A stretch of DNA of 64,000 bases from Celoporthe dispersa (lineage: Eukaryota; Ascomycota; Sordariomycetes; Diaporthales; Cryphonectriaceae): contig WAID01000001.1 of assembly GCA_016584495.1 (NCBI GenBank), positions 1,674,001 through 1,738,000 on the forward strand, read 5' to 3'. How positions within the stretch are numbered: the first letter of the stretch is position 1; the number at the start of each line of letters is the position of its first letter. This document shows, piece after piece, positions 23,662 to 34,263 of the stretch. The notes under the pieces were generated by a model. The model made no database searches and had not been told where the DNA came from. It was given only the letters and a program-made list of their open reading frames with translations. The position numbers and the translations under genes were made by a program.

Positions 23662-24849
23662 TTAGGCGGCTGTGTGCTTGTAGGGCTCATATGCTGAGCC
23701 TGTGTTGTTGGAGTTGTAGTAGTTGGCAGACTCGCCGTGGCCGTAGCCGGCGCCAGAGTAGGCACTCGACATGGCCGGGACCTCAGGGTCCGCAAGGCGC
23801 TGGTAGCCGCGGCCGCCCGTGGCAGCACCACCGGCCTGGGCCATCATGGCGCCGTCGTCGCCATAGTTCTTGCGGCCGGCGCCACCGCGGGTCCTCCTGT
23901 GGTGGTCAGGGGCGCAGCAGCAGATGGAGAAGGTCCAGAAGAGCACGGCGGCGATGATGAAGAGGGCGGCGAGCCACACGTTGACCAGGAAGTGCTTGTT
24001 GAAGGCGGCGGTCACACCGTACTTCTTGGCGCTGCCCTCTGCCAGGCCGACAACGACGGTGGCGGCACCCGTGGCCAGGCCCGCTGCGGCGATGACGGCC
24101 AGGGAGGCGACGACGGCCACGAGGGTGGCGCAGATGGAGAAGAAGCGGGTGCAGTTGGCAAAGATGCCAAACAGGATGGTGGCGCCCAGGAAGATGAAGG
24201 CGATGATGAAGCATATCTCGGTCCACTTGATCACAGCCGCGAAGGTGTTCATGCCGTCCTTGAGAGACGTGGGGATCGTCGTGTTGCCGCCCGTGGCGTT
24301 GACCACGGCCGAGAAGGTCTTCTCAAAGGTCTTGGTGGCATTGGTGGCCCAGTCGAACTTGCCCTTCTTGCAGGTCGTGGTGCCGTTGTTGCTGTGCTCG
24401 CAGTAGTTCCAGATGGAGACATAGTAGGCGTCCGCCAGGCCCAGGTCCGCGGCGGTGATGTTGCTGCTCAGCAGGTCGTCCTTGATGGCAGACTCGGCAT
24501 CAGATACAGACGTCGCTGTCGAGAGGGCCGCCGAGGCGGTCTTGATCAGGCTGCTGAACTCGCTCTTGAGGTCCGAGGTGGCAGTGCCGCCTTCGCTCTC
24601 GAGGGCGCTGGCCGCGCTCTGGACGGCGCTGCCGGCAGAGTCTCTGGCGTAGATCGGGAGGGGCTCGCTGCGGGACTCGAGCAGGCTCGAGATCTCGCTC
24701 ACGCTGATGGAGAAGTCGGTGGTGTTAATCTTGAAGTTGTACGAGTCCTTGGACGCGATTCCTGCCAGGCAGGCCACCAGCAGCGTGATGATACTGGCGA
24801 TCGTGAGTGCAAATGGCACAAACACGCAGACTACCCTTCCAAAGCCCAT
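23662..24849 (-). CDS. sur7: SUR7/PalI-family membrane protein
   Basis: Intact 395-aa single-exon frame of the SUR7/PalI family, four-span plasma-membrane proteins. SUR7 marks eisosomes, while PalI acts in pH sensing. The first transmembrane segment is at residues 7-29. A large extracellular loop follows with several N-glycosylation sequons (NTT, NIT, NGT, NAT) and a WNYC...C motif typical of the family. Further spans lie at about 207-230, 235-266 and 285-310. The C-terminal cytosolic tail is glycine/tyrosine-rich (GYQRL, then SSAYSGAGYGHGESANYYN). The start at 24849 immediately precedes the first membrane span. A typical PalI has a much longer C-terminal tail, so SUR7-like is the better call. 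A functional link to PIL1 at 5741-7165 is inferred from family knowledge. Confidence 0.88.
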   Translation of the reverse strand: MGFGRVVCVFVPFALTIASIITLLVACLAGIASKDSYNFKINTTDFSISVSEISSLLESRSEPLPIYARDSAGSAVQSAASALESEGGTATSDLKSEFSSLIKTASAALSTATSVSDAESAIKDDLLSSNITAADLGLADAYYVSIWNYCEHSNNGTTTCKKGKFDWATNATKTFEKTFSAVVNATGGNTTIPTSLKDGMNTFAAVIKWTEICFIIAFIFLGATILFGIFANCTRFFSICATLVAVVASLAVIAAAGLATGAATVVVGLAEGSAKKYGVTAAFNKHFLVNVWLAALFIIAAVLFWTFSICCCAPDHHRRTRGGAGRKNYGDDGAMMAQAGGAATGGRGYQRLADPEVPAMSSAYSGAGYGHGESANYYNSNNTGSAYEPYKHTAA

Positions 24850-27800
24850 CTTGAAGATCCTTGTACCGTGTATCTGTGTTTCGTTTTGGGTTTGTGTTCT
24901 GCCCGTGTGCGTGTTTCTTTGTTTTTTGGTGTGTGTTATACGAAGACGCGAGGGAGAGAGAATGCAAAGATGACGTCGCCCCTCTCCTTGTCGGTTCCGG
25001 AAATATCAGGTGGACGCGTTCGGATGTGCTGGTATTGATTGGGTGGCCACTTGGAAAGTGAAGGGATGAAAAACAAAGTTGTCTCTCAACAACAAGAGAA
25101 AATGCAGGAGAAAAAGTAATAAACGAGAGAAAGAACGAGAGGGCGAAGAAGGTGGTCGGACGGTGGCAGATAAATAAAGAGGAGGTCAGGGAGACCCAAG
25201 GCAGTAAGTCTGACAGAGAAAGAGAGAGGCTGTGATGGGCTTGCAGGGACCCTGGGTACGTACCACACAGTTACTTGGCACTTGGCACCGTAGCGGGAAG
25301 GGCTGGGCTGTTGGCTGGGTGGCCGCAGCACCACGCAGGCGTGGCAGGTCAGGACACGCCCCCCTCCAGACAACGTCACCCCCTGTAGCCACAGCACCTG
25401 CAGGGCCAGGATGTACCAGAATACTCCACCCCCGGCCCGCTATTTTCTTCCTCTCTCAGGTGCTTTTGTTGCGCCGCAGCCGCAGCCGCAGCAGCTGCCC
25501 GCCCATAAACCCACAATACACCGTGGAAATCTTAAAATCTGGGTGGCGCAGTCAGCCTGTTTCTTGCAATGTACGATCTGGTCAGAGATCCTCCCCCTCC
25601 CCCTCCCCCCCTCGACCCTGCAACCTTCGGGATGTCACTCGCCACAACGGGCACGCGGCCGCTCGGGGCATCATAGGACATGGCTCTTTTCTCCTCCTCC
25701 TCCAGACACAGTACATTCATTCGTACGGCGCAGGATGCCGCCATCACCAACCGCCGCCCAACCCCGAAGCGACAGCAGGCAGGAACAACGCTTCCCAGCA
25801 CCCGTTGGTCGTCGATGGGGTCCTTCCTTCGGCGACGGTGAGGTCCTGCATGGAGTCTAGCTTCTGAAGAGCTGTCAGACCTGATGGGTTGTGGTGGTCT
25901 CCAGCTCCACCTGTTGGGTCTTCCTTCGGCCGCCCTCGCCTCAGCTCCAGCGGCGACCCAGCTTGTCGCAGTGCTTGCCATCTCACCATTCTCTCGACGC
26001 GCGACCGCGCTGTTTGCTACAGCAGCAGCCAGGACGGCATCCACCCATCCTCCGGGCTACAAGGGCCCTCCAGCCAACAACGTGTCTTGCGGGGACGAGA
26101 CGGTCTAGGTCTCGACCGCTTCAGCGAGCCATCATCCACAGTATCTGCCTGCTGCACCCCGTGGCCTGCCTGCACAAGCTGTCGAGCCTACTATGCTGGC
26201 CTCTTCTATCGCCTGTGACGTCGCGTGTGCAACAGATCAGCTTACAGGGCCAACTTCACCTTGGGTCTGATACGGGCCTCCTCCGCCTCGACCCGGCTTG
26301 GCTGTACATAAGCAAAGCAGCAGCAGGGCTGGTCGCCTAACCCCGTAGCGATGGAATCATGACTGAGGAACCCGGATGTCATGAGAGCCGACCAGGCGGA
26401 CGGAGGGAGCAGCTAAAAATGCAGACAACGTCCTACCGTGCGCCACAGCCAGATCCTGCTGCTGCAGTTGGCTGTCGCAACGCATCCAAGAGGATTTCCC
26501 CGCAGGGGCCCAAAGTGCTTGTAGGCTGAAAGCCACCAACCTGGGAGGAGAAAAAGGCATATGGGATCATCAACCTTACCCAGGAACCATGTACCATGAC
26601 TGACAATACCACGATGCCTCCCTTCACCGTCAGACCGGACGCGGCGTATCATAGATGTGCAATAAGTAGGCCGCACCCCGCAAGAGGTCCTTGCCGGTGG
26701 AGACGCGGGCCACGAGACGGAGAAGGAAGCAAAACCAACAACAACCAGTCCGTCCTGCAAGCACGGAATGTTTGGCCTGTGCAGCAGGCGGCCGTGGACG
26801 GACGGTGTTTAACGACGAACGAGGACATCTCAAGTTGCACATGCCAATGCCAATACCAGCACGTCTCACAGAGATTGCCCTTCCAGATGATGAGCACTCT
26901 CCCCGTATTCGGGGCACTGAGGTCACAGCTCTGGAGGGGCGGGCAGACGAGGTGGCTGGTGGAGAGGGGATCAGCCCTGATCGGCAGACAAGGTGTGCCA
27001 GGCGACCCTGCAATACGAGCTGGTCGATTCCTCACTCAAAAAAAAAAAAAAAAAAAAAGGACCGCCCTTGCGACAGGGCCTTTGGCTATCTGTCTTGACT
27101 GTCTTGTCTATCAGGTTTAATGCCCCTCTCTACTCCTCCTTCTCGTGACCAGGTTTCACCTTGAGTGCTTACATCTTAAAATTTTCGAGGACCACGCAAG
27201 TCCCCCCCCCCGCCGTCCGCCACATTACGACGGCCGGCCCTTTAGTCCGCTCTCCCAGGGAGGCTGTGCAAAGAACCCGACCTCTGCATAAGTCCATCAA
27301 GGCTCTAAAGCCCAGATGGGCTAGGGACACTCCGGATTCGCCCAAATCCATGGCTCCCTCCCTCCTCCCCCCTGCAGTGGACCGTTTGTTTTTTGTTTTT
27401 TTTTACCTCTTTTTTACCCTTTTTTTTTCTCCAAGGCTTCTAAAAATAACACACCCTAAAATCTGGGCCCTAAGTTGCGGCCGACGCCCAAACCTGCTAG
27501 GCTCACAACGCCTCCCGTCATCAATTTGACGACAGTAGAAAAAGGCCTGGCTTCAGAAGGGCCTGCGACGGGCCGCTCTGAACGTCGACACATCGGCTTA
27601 GTTAAGCCGGGTTCTGCCTGTTGGCCATTGAGGCCCTGGCTGCCTCGTCCCGCAGCAGCAGCAGCAGCACATCTTGAGGCGCTGCTTCGAGGGTCCGCGT
27701 CAAGGTGGTCGTGGCCCAGCCTCGGCCGATAGCCATAGCTAACGTTGAGGTTAGCTTCACCTCAGCTAGGCTACATTCTTTTGTTTTTCTTTTTTTTTTC

Positions 27801-28809
27801 CCCCTTTCTTTCTTTCTTAGCCCTCTTCCCCTTCCCTCGCTCCCTTAGTAGAACCGTGATGCTCACTCCAAACTCGACTAGATCGCACTCAAGGTCAGTT
27901 TTTCCCTAATGGGGATCATGGCAACCGACCGTGGGTGTATATGGATATCGGGCGTCCGACTGGAAGTAGGTCTTGTCGGCCCAGTGAACAAGCATCACAG
28001 ATACTATGATGTATCTTCACAGCAGAGCCACAGGGTTGGGCATGCGAAGCTTACTAGAGCCCCAAGGAGAGCCTACAGGCCGAACTCATGCGATCGGCCG
28101 GTCAACTTCGGAATCGTCATATGCCGCCTGCTGAAGGCGGAGCTGCCCTGAGCAACTCACCCATCGACGGTTCCTGCGGTCATGCATTTCCGGGGTTCTT
28201 CGGCGAGATGGACCTCTTGTTAGAAGATGCAAGGCAGCCGTGAATGATGGGATCGGCTCATACTCTTCGGGAATCGAGACAGGCGTCATCGCAACAACAA
28301 AAAAAAAGCCAGCCACCAATTTCGAGCAGCACACCTGGAGAAGTCTTTCCCAAGCTCATGGGGCCTTGTTCTACCCCTACGTCCAACCAGTCCTTTCCAT
28401 GTCCAGGCGTTGTTGTTCGTCGCCTGCTGTCCCTTTCGTGGCCTTGTGCTGCAACAAGCACAAAATTCCCTCCGTTCCTCCACCTCCGGGCTGCTGGCTG
28501 CCTGTGCAGCAAATGTAATTACAATCTCGTCCGTATCAGAAAGCCTCTCAGCCATGTGCAATTAGTATTTCCGCCCCCAGGCAGCCCCCAATTACATCTA
28601 CTGTAAGGCGTGCGGGATGCATATGCGTTGTTCGCTACACATTGGAGAAGAGAGAGGGTGGGGGGGTGAATAGTGTACTGTTGCAAGAATCGTCGTCTGT
28701 TCTCCGTGGTGCAAAATCATGTCGCAAAGTTTGGCCGACTTCCATCGCCCTAGCCAAAGATCCTGAAGCACAAAGAGATCAAAATAAAAGGTCTGATCAA
28801 TTATTCACG
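24850..28809. other. 4-kb region without a supported gene
   Basis: The first few hundred bases upstream of the SUR7 start will contain its promoter. The remainder has moderate GC, pyrimidine-rich patches (25594-25612, 27180-27215, 27380-27430), an A19 run (27038-27057) and many short open frames on both strands without recognisable motifs or introns. No terminal repeats or transposase motifs were seen. Degraded mobile DNA or a long noncoding transcript cannot be excluded. Confidence 0.35.
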
Positions 28810-30215
28810 ATGTCGTCTAGCGATTCCGATGTCGACATATCAGACGACTGCCTTGACATGTGTCGTGAGTTCAACAACCAACCCCTCCTCCCTTCCGGGC
28901 GTCAAGGGGTGCTCGCCTCAATAGCACCAGCAGACGCTTTGATCAAGCCCCTGATCATGACGAGAAGGACCCGACTAACCAAGAGGCAAAACCCCTTGAC
29001 CCTTCTTCACACAGAGAATGCCTGGAGCGAGGCCCACATGCTAGGCAGGACCTCTGCCCTCTGCAGCCCAGACGGCTACTTCGCGGACCGATACAGCGTG
29101 TGCATGAATTGTGCGGGCGACGACACTGCAGATTGGACCCAGGTCTTCGCGCCGTACCTCAGCTACTGCGCGGGCGTGTCGAGCCCCATCACGGCCACCC
29201 CGACGGTGTTTGTCGATATCGAGATCACGGCTGTCGCGACGGACTACCTCGCGGGCGCGGGCGCGTCTACGACCTCGACGAGTGTGTCTTCTAAAACCAC
29301 GACGATCGGGTCGGTTGCATGGGTACGTGCGCCCCTTGGTACCATCAGCAGAGGAACACAGTGTGGGAATTCCTGTTCCCCTGTTCCATGACGCTGGCTC
29401 ACTGAGTGGCTCGCTCCTTCCTCCAGAACGCCGTCCTCTACGAGGTAGCCGCGAATGACCTGATCGAGACGTACCTCCCCAGCGATGTCATGGCAGTGCT
29501 CGTCCAGTCCGTGGCCTCGGTGGCGAGCGTCGCGCTGGTGACGGGGAATCCCACAGCACTGCTGTACTCGGTCGGCGCTGGAGGCGGAAACGCGGCCTGA
29601 GTGGTTCACATTCGCCATCCCGGCCGCGTACACACAGCAGATCGCCACGCTCGAGAAGGAGATCGCGTCGATCCGGGCGACGGCCATGACGACTGCCGTC
29701 TTGTCTGCTGGGCGGAGCCAGACCACTACTACTGGTGGTGGTACTGTAGCTACGACTGCGGCGGCGGCGCCGACGAAGCAGAGGTCGGGCAGTGAGTCTC
29801 CCAGGAGCAGAACAACACCCTTTGCGCTGGAGGATCGTCCATGTGCTAACCGCTTATGTTCTATCCTCTCTCTCTCCCCTCCCTTTCAGGCAGCAAGGCG
29901 TGGATAGCAGGCCCCATAGTGGCTTGTGTCGTCGGCATCGCCCTGATCATCCTCGGCATGCTGTTATTCTGCCGCCGGCGCAAACGAAACGCCAGAGCAG
30001 CAGCGTCGGGAGCAGGCGACAACGAGACTAGAGATAAGCCCGAGCTGCACGCCGACCCCGCTGCCATCTACGAGGTTCAGGTCCCCGCCGCCTTGCATGA
30101 GCTGGATACCGGCGAGGCGTGGAGGCAGCAGTTGCCTGTTGAGCTGGATACCGAGGCGGCGGACCTCTCTCCGAAAGGCAGCAGCGATAAGAAGCCCTGT
30201 GTATATGGTGGTTAG
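28810..30215 (+). CDS. Single-pass membrane protein of unknown function
   Basis: Three exons are supported: about 28810-29322, 29427-29791 and 29890-30215, with introns of 104 nt (GTACGT to CCAG) and 98 nt (GTGAGT to TTCAG). The N-terminal half has a cysteine-spaced segment (CSPDGYFADRYSVCMNCAGDD, with the last C near LSYC). A Ser/Thr-rich stalk follows. One transmembrane helix at about 29899-29970 (AGPIVACVVGIALIILGMLL) is followed by a basic stop-transfer CRRRKR and an acidic cytosolic tail. This layout is common among fungal cell-surface proteins, but no named family was recognised. The proposed start lacks a signal peptide, so an upstream exon may be missing. An extra base near 29583-29600 breaks the frame; skipping it joins to PEWFTFAIPAAYT. 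Confidence 0.6.
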
Positions 30216-31223
30216 CAGCAGACAGAACAGCATTCAGGTGGAGTCAGAACTTGGAGCAGAGGTGATTGCTTCCTATCATCTGCCTTTGCATGCCATTGTC
30301 CATTGTCCAAGTAGCTAAGGAGCTCTTGTCTTTTGGGATACAAATCCAAGCAGTCTAAGGGGGGGAAGGGCCACCTTGTGTTTTGGATAAATGATGGGGA
30401 ATTATCGAGTTCAGCTGACCAAGACAAGGCAGATCGTTGCTAACCCTTGATTCCATTCCAGATTTATCTGCAACCCCTCTGACTCTGCTGTGTCAGGTCC
30501 TTGTAGTGTGATTTTTTGAGTCTTGAGAAGAAGAGGAGAGAATTTTGGTATTCAACCACATCTGGTGTGATGTAGTAAAGCATCTGTGAGGCTGAGCTCT
30601 TGTGCTGAGAAGAGGATGAGGTGATGTCAAACCACATTGGACATCGTATCTGTTGTCTTTGCGGGAGAAGGCGGGTGTCCTCTTGATTGGCAGCCTTGTG
30701 TGCCATTGTGAGATATATGAGGATGATCAGGACCTGTGTGACTCTTGATGGTTTTGTGAAGCTGTTGTCCTTGTGGTGAGAGCTGGGAGGCTGAGGAGTT
30801 GCTTGGCTGGCATTGGATGCTGCACAGTCATGCTGGAGCATTTGCTGCTGCACCCTGGGAGGGTTCTGCCTCAGAAGGATTAGGAACAAGGATACACAAA
30901 AGATAAGAAGAGAAACTGTTCACTTACAAGCCACAGCAGCACACTGGCCAGGACCAGCCAACAGCTGAGTCGTCACCAGCCATCCTGCAACTCAGAGATG
31001 TTGACTACTTATTTTGTTTGGTTCTGCCTGGTCACAGAGATTGATGCTAACTGTCTAGTCGCTTGGCTCTAGTTCTCGCCAGTAATGAGAGGCACAACGT
31101 AACAAGATATTGTCGAAATGGACCGTGGATGCCTAATCTGGGTGTCCTGGGTGACTGAGCAGCACTGTCCTGGGTATGGTTCTCCAGGTCACAGTGGTTG
31201 AAGTCGTTCGTGGACCGCCCCCC
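30216..31223. other. Intergenic region, no supported gene
   Basis: A minus-strand open frame at 30464-30889 (141 codons, N/Q/S-rich) looks mildly coding but has no recognisable domain, start context or intron. No repeat structure is obvious. Confidence 0.35.
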
Positions 31224-31979
31224 ATGGCAGGCCAGGAGCCACATCTCGGCCTCCTTGGTGTGTCCGCACCAGCGCCTGTGGATCCAGAAAGACAGACATG
31301 ACAACAAAAGATGGATCTATATAGAAAGGTACCAGCCTTTTCTGTCCCAGCACAAAGTGTGTGTCCTTTCCCCTCTAGACACTGATGCGGACACCAAGCC
31401 TAAGAAGAATGGTGCGGTGAAGAAGGAAAGGAAAGGGGCCAAAGCTACCGGTGTGGAGCAGCGTGGTAACAGGTGATGCTATATTGTGATTGCACCATGG
31501 TACTATAAGCTTATCAGTGGGTTTCCATCTAGTTGATAATAGCCTTTCGGTTCTATTGTGTTTAGGTTTCTGAAATTTTGAGTATTGGAAGGGGTGAATA
31601 TCAGGCGAGCGGATAGAGAAGTGGCTCGCCGAGAGCAGCCTTGAGAAGCTCAGCCAGGGTGAGGACGTGTCAGTACCAAAAGCTACCCCTTCTGTTGGCA
31701 GGGACATCCAGGACTGCCGAAGCTGAGCGCAGGATGACTATCAAGATACAGTTTGCAAGCACAGGTAAAGCAGTCCAGAGGAGGAGGGCTCCCAGATACC
31801 CTGGAAGGTATTTCACTATATGTCAATGTTTTTCTTTTTTCTTTTTTTTTGCCCCCTTTTCTTGACCCAACTTGAAGACAGAGAAGAAGAAAAAAGCCAC
31901 CATCAAAACCTATGCTAACAGATTCCCAGACAAGATGTTTCCGAAAACGACAGACACCAATGCCCATGCTTGGAAATAA
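31224..31979 (+). CDS. Possible five-exon small gene, product unknown
   Basis: Five short coding-like segments can be joined in phase: 31224-31257, 31379-31465, 31605-31658, 31702-31764 and 31882-31979. They total 336 nt (111 aa plus TAA). The introns would be 121 nt (GTGTGT), 139 nt (GTAACA), 43 nt (GTGAGG, unusually short) and 117 nt (GTAAAG, with a strong polypyrimidine tract and GACAG acceptor). The last junction is the most convincing. The product is small, basic and lysine-rich: it starts MAGQEPHLGLL, has an amphipathic stretch (IEKWLAESSLEKLSQ) and ends ANRFPDKMFPKTTDTNAHAWK. It matches no family known to me. The model was built by eye and could be wrong at the first and third introns. 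Confidence 0.35.
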
Positions 31980-32463
31980 AATCTTTTAATCCCAGAAAAC
32001 GCCATCGCCATGCCCCGTCGTAGAAATCAGATGATAACACAAATACATGAAACCCATTTGAGACCAGATCTGAACACGAAGAATACTGGTTCAGAGATAT
32101 CCGAGGCCCTCTCCCTTAACGAAAGACCTGACCCTGTGTAGTGACTGACAAGCCATACAATGTGTGTTCCAATCTAAAAAAGTAAAAAATAAAAATAAAA
32201 AATAAAAAAAATGAGAGAGGAACAAGAAGAAGAACGAGGGTGGTTATTTTTTTTTGGAGGGGGGGGGAGGGGTGTAAACATCTTTATATGCGTGTGTCTA
32301 CCCTTGGGTTTGATTCAAGAATGTCTAAAGAAAAGGGTCCTGTTCGACTTGAACCCTTCTCGCCCTTCTTGTTGACCGATGGCGTTGACCGAGGTAGCAC
32401 TCCTTGGTTGATGTAGGAAAAACCCCTGCCTCGGGCATCTCACCTACTCAACCAAGTAGAGAA
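31980..32463. other. 3' flank region, AT-rich
   Basis: The stretch between the possible small gene and the SprT-like gene includes A/T tracts (32175-32211, 32246-32256) and a G-run at 32259-32271. On the minus strand, 32286-32400 reads as a coding-like basic peptide ending TAA. It might be a missed 3' portion of the SprT-like gene, but no good junction was found. Confidence 0.3.
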
Positions 32464-34123
32464 TCAAGGGGTAAAAAACGTCTTCATACCCATGCCGTAG
32501 AAAACAGCGGTGGGACTCTGCATGTCCGACAGCTGCGGCACCACGGCGTCTGGGCACCCGTCGTAGTCCACCCGCACATCATAGTCAACCAACGTAGAGG
32601 CCGACGACCGGGGGGAGGAGGTGGTCGGCAGTAGTATGGGCACGGTGCTGCTCTTGGCCCAGCCATGTGCTTCGTTCACCTGTTCGTGGGCACTAAAGAT
32701 AACCTTGGGTCCGGCGCTCCACGGCGTGGCGTTGAGGTCGTGGAAGTCGACACTACCGTGATGGTAATGATGGTGGTGTTGTTGATGGTTGTTGTTGTTA
32801 TTGTTATTGTTATTTTGAGGATGGTGGTGATGGTAACGATGAGGAGGAGGAGGAGGAGGGGATTGATTTGGCTGGTAGCTGTGCACAGCCGGACCTCTCA
32901 CAGGCTCCTCACGGAACCGCTCTAGATCGGCCTCGATGTCGCACAACCTCAGCGTGCCGTGACCCTCCCACTGGTCAATCAGCGCGGCGATCTGCTGGAA
33001 CCCGGGCGTGTGGCCCCCACAGTGCCTCGCCTTGAAGCCACAGCAGATGAACAGATACGAGTGGATCAGCTCGTGCAGGAACGTCGAGATGAGCAGGCGG
33101 CGGTTATACGCCGTGTCCCGCAGGATCGGGCTGCTCAGCACGATGAGCGTCTCGTAGCCGTCCCTGTGCGGGTGGCTGGCCTCCCGCAGCGCCGTGGTCC
33201 CGATGATCTTGCTGTTGCTGCTGCTGCTGCCGCTGCCGCCGCCTGCACCCTGCTGGGGCGTGGGTGCGTCCACACAGCCCGAGGACCACTCCCAGTGCAC
33301 GCGCCACGACAGCTTGCCGTAGAAGAAGATCTCGTCGGCGGCGCTGAAGATGGACTCGAGGGCGGCGTTGTCCAGCTCGAAGTCGGTGCTCTTGTCGGCG
33401 TGCGCCTTGGGGTGGATCAGGGCGCGCAGGATGCGCTCGTGCCGCTTGACCCTGCCCCTGGCCCGCTTCATGTGCTGCTCGACCCGGTACGCGGCCTCGA
33501 GGTCGTCGTTGAGCGAGAACTCGCGGTAGAACGACGACGAGGTCGACGACGAGGATGACGACGACAGCGATGAGGATGATGACGACGGTGGTGGCTGCAG
33601 GTCTGCGGCGGTGAGGACGCCACGGCCCGAGTCGGTGCGCTCCATGACGCAGGCGACAGGTACCGGTGATCTTGCATTTTCGCGTGGCGGCTGGTTGTTG
33701 TGCTGGAATTGTGGTTGGTGGTGGTGCTGCTGGTGATGGTGGTGGTGATGATGATGTTCATGGTGCTGGTGGTGCTGGTGGTGGTGGTGGTGGTGGCGGT
33801 GGCTGGCCTGGAGGTGTTGTTGCACTTCTCCTTCTTTCGCGAGTGGTGGTGGTGGTGGCGGCGGAGCAAATGCTGCCGCCGGTGTGCCCTCCCTGATGAT
33901 GAAGAATTGTGGTTCCGGTGAGGGCGAGGGCGAGGACGACCAGCAGCCCCGCTCCAGTGGTGTTCCGCCTCCTCCTCCTCCTCCTCCTCCGCCTCCTCCT
34001 CTTGCTCTGTCATGTCGTTGGCCTAGACCCCATTGTTGTACTCGCTGTCGTTGCGAGTAGTAGTATAGTGCCGTCTCGTCCGAGTCGGACTCAAACAAGC
34101 TGTCGGAAAAGTATTGTACCAGG

Positions 34124-34158
<35 letters not shown>

Positions 34159-34263
34159 GCCCGTGGTGCTCGTGCTCGACGGCCAGGCCAACAAGAGCCC
34201 GTCCTCATCTGTGCGATCGATGGACCGGAAATGACCCCCTGGCGCACCGATCCTGTGAGCCAT
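32464..34263 (-). CDS. SprT-like zinc metallopeptidase-domain protein with homopolymeric amino-acid tracts
   Basis: 599-aa single-exon protein with a SprT-like (Spartan/WLM-related) domain. The zinc-binding HELIH lies at residues 397-401 within TFLHELIHSYLFICCGF, followed by RHCGGHTPGFQ, which supplies the likely third histidine. Upstream domain features include AALESIFSAADEIFFYGKLS, the typical start of the SprT fold. The rest is low complexity: Q10 near residue 37, G12 near 90, P8, long histidine-rich stretches around residues 155-180 and again at about 500-520, serine tracts, and N9 in the C-terminal part. SprT proteases cleave DNA-protein crosslinks in animals and yeast, but this fungal subgroup is uncharacterised. 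The frame is intact despite many repeats. Start at 34263 (MAHRIGAPG) is the first in-frame ATG. Confidence 0.78.

Noticed and set aside
23737..25038. 433-codon plus-strand frame antisense to SUR7
   Set aside because: Low-complexity G/V/D/E translation opposite an intact membrane-protein gene.
25548..25640. TGGCGCAGTCAGC resembling a tRNA A box
   Set aside because: No matching D stem, anticodon arm or acceptor complement within 100 bases.
24850..28809. A transposon in the 4-kb empty region
   Set aside because: No terminal inverted or long direct repeats and no transposase, integrase or reverse transcriptase motifs were seen by eye.
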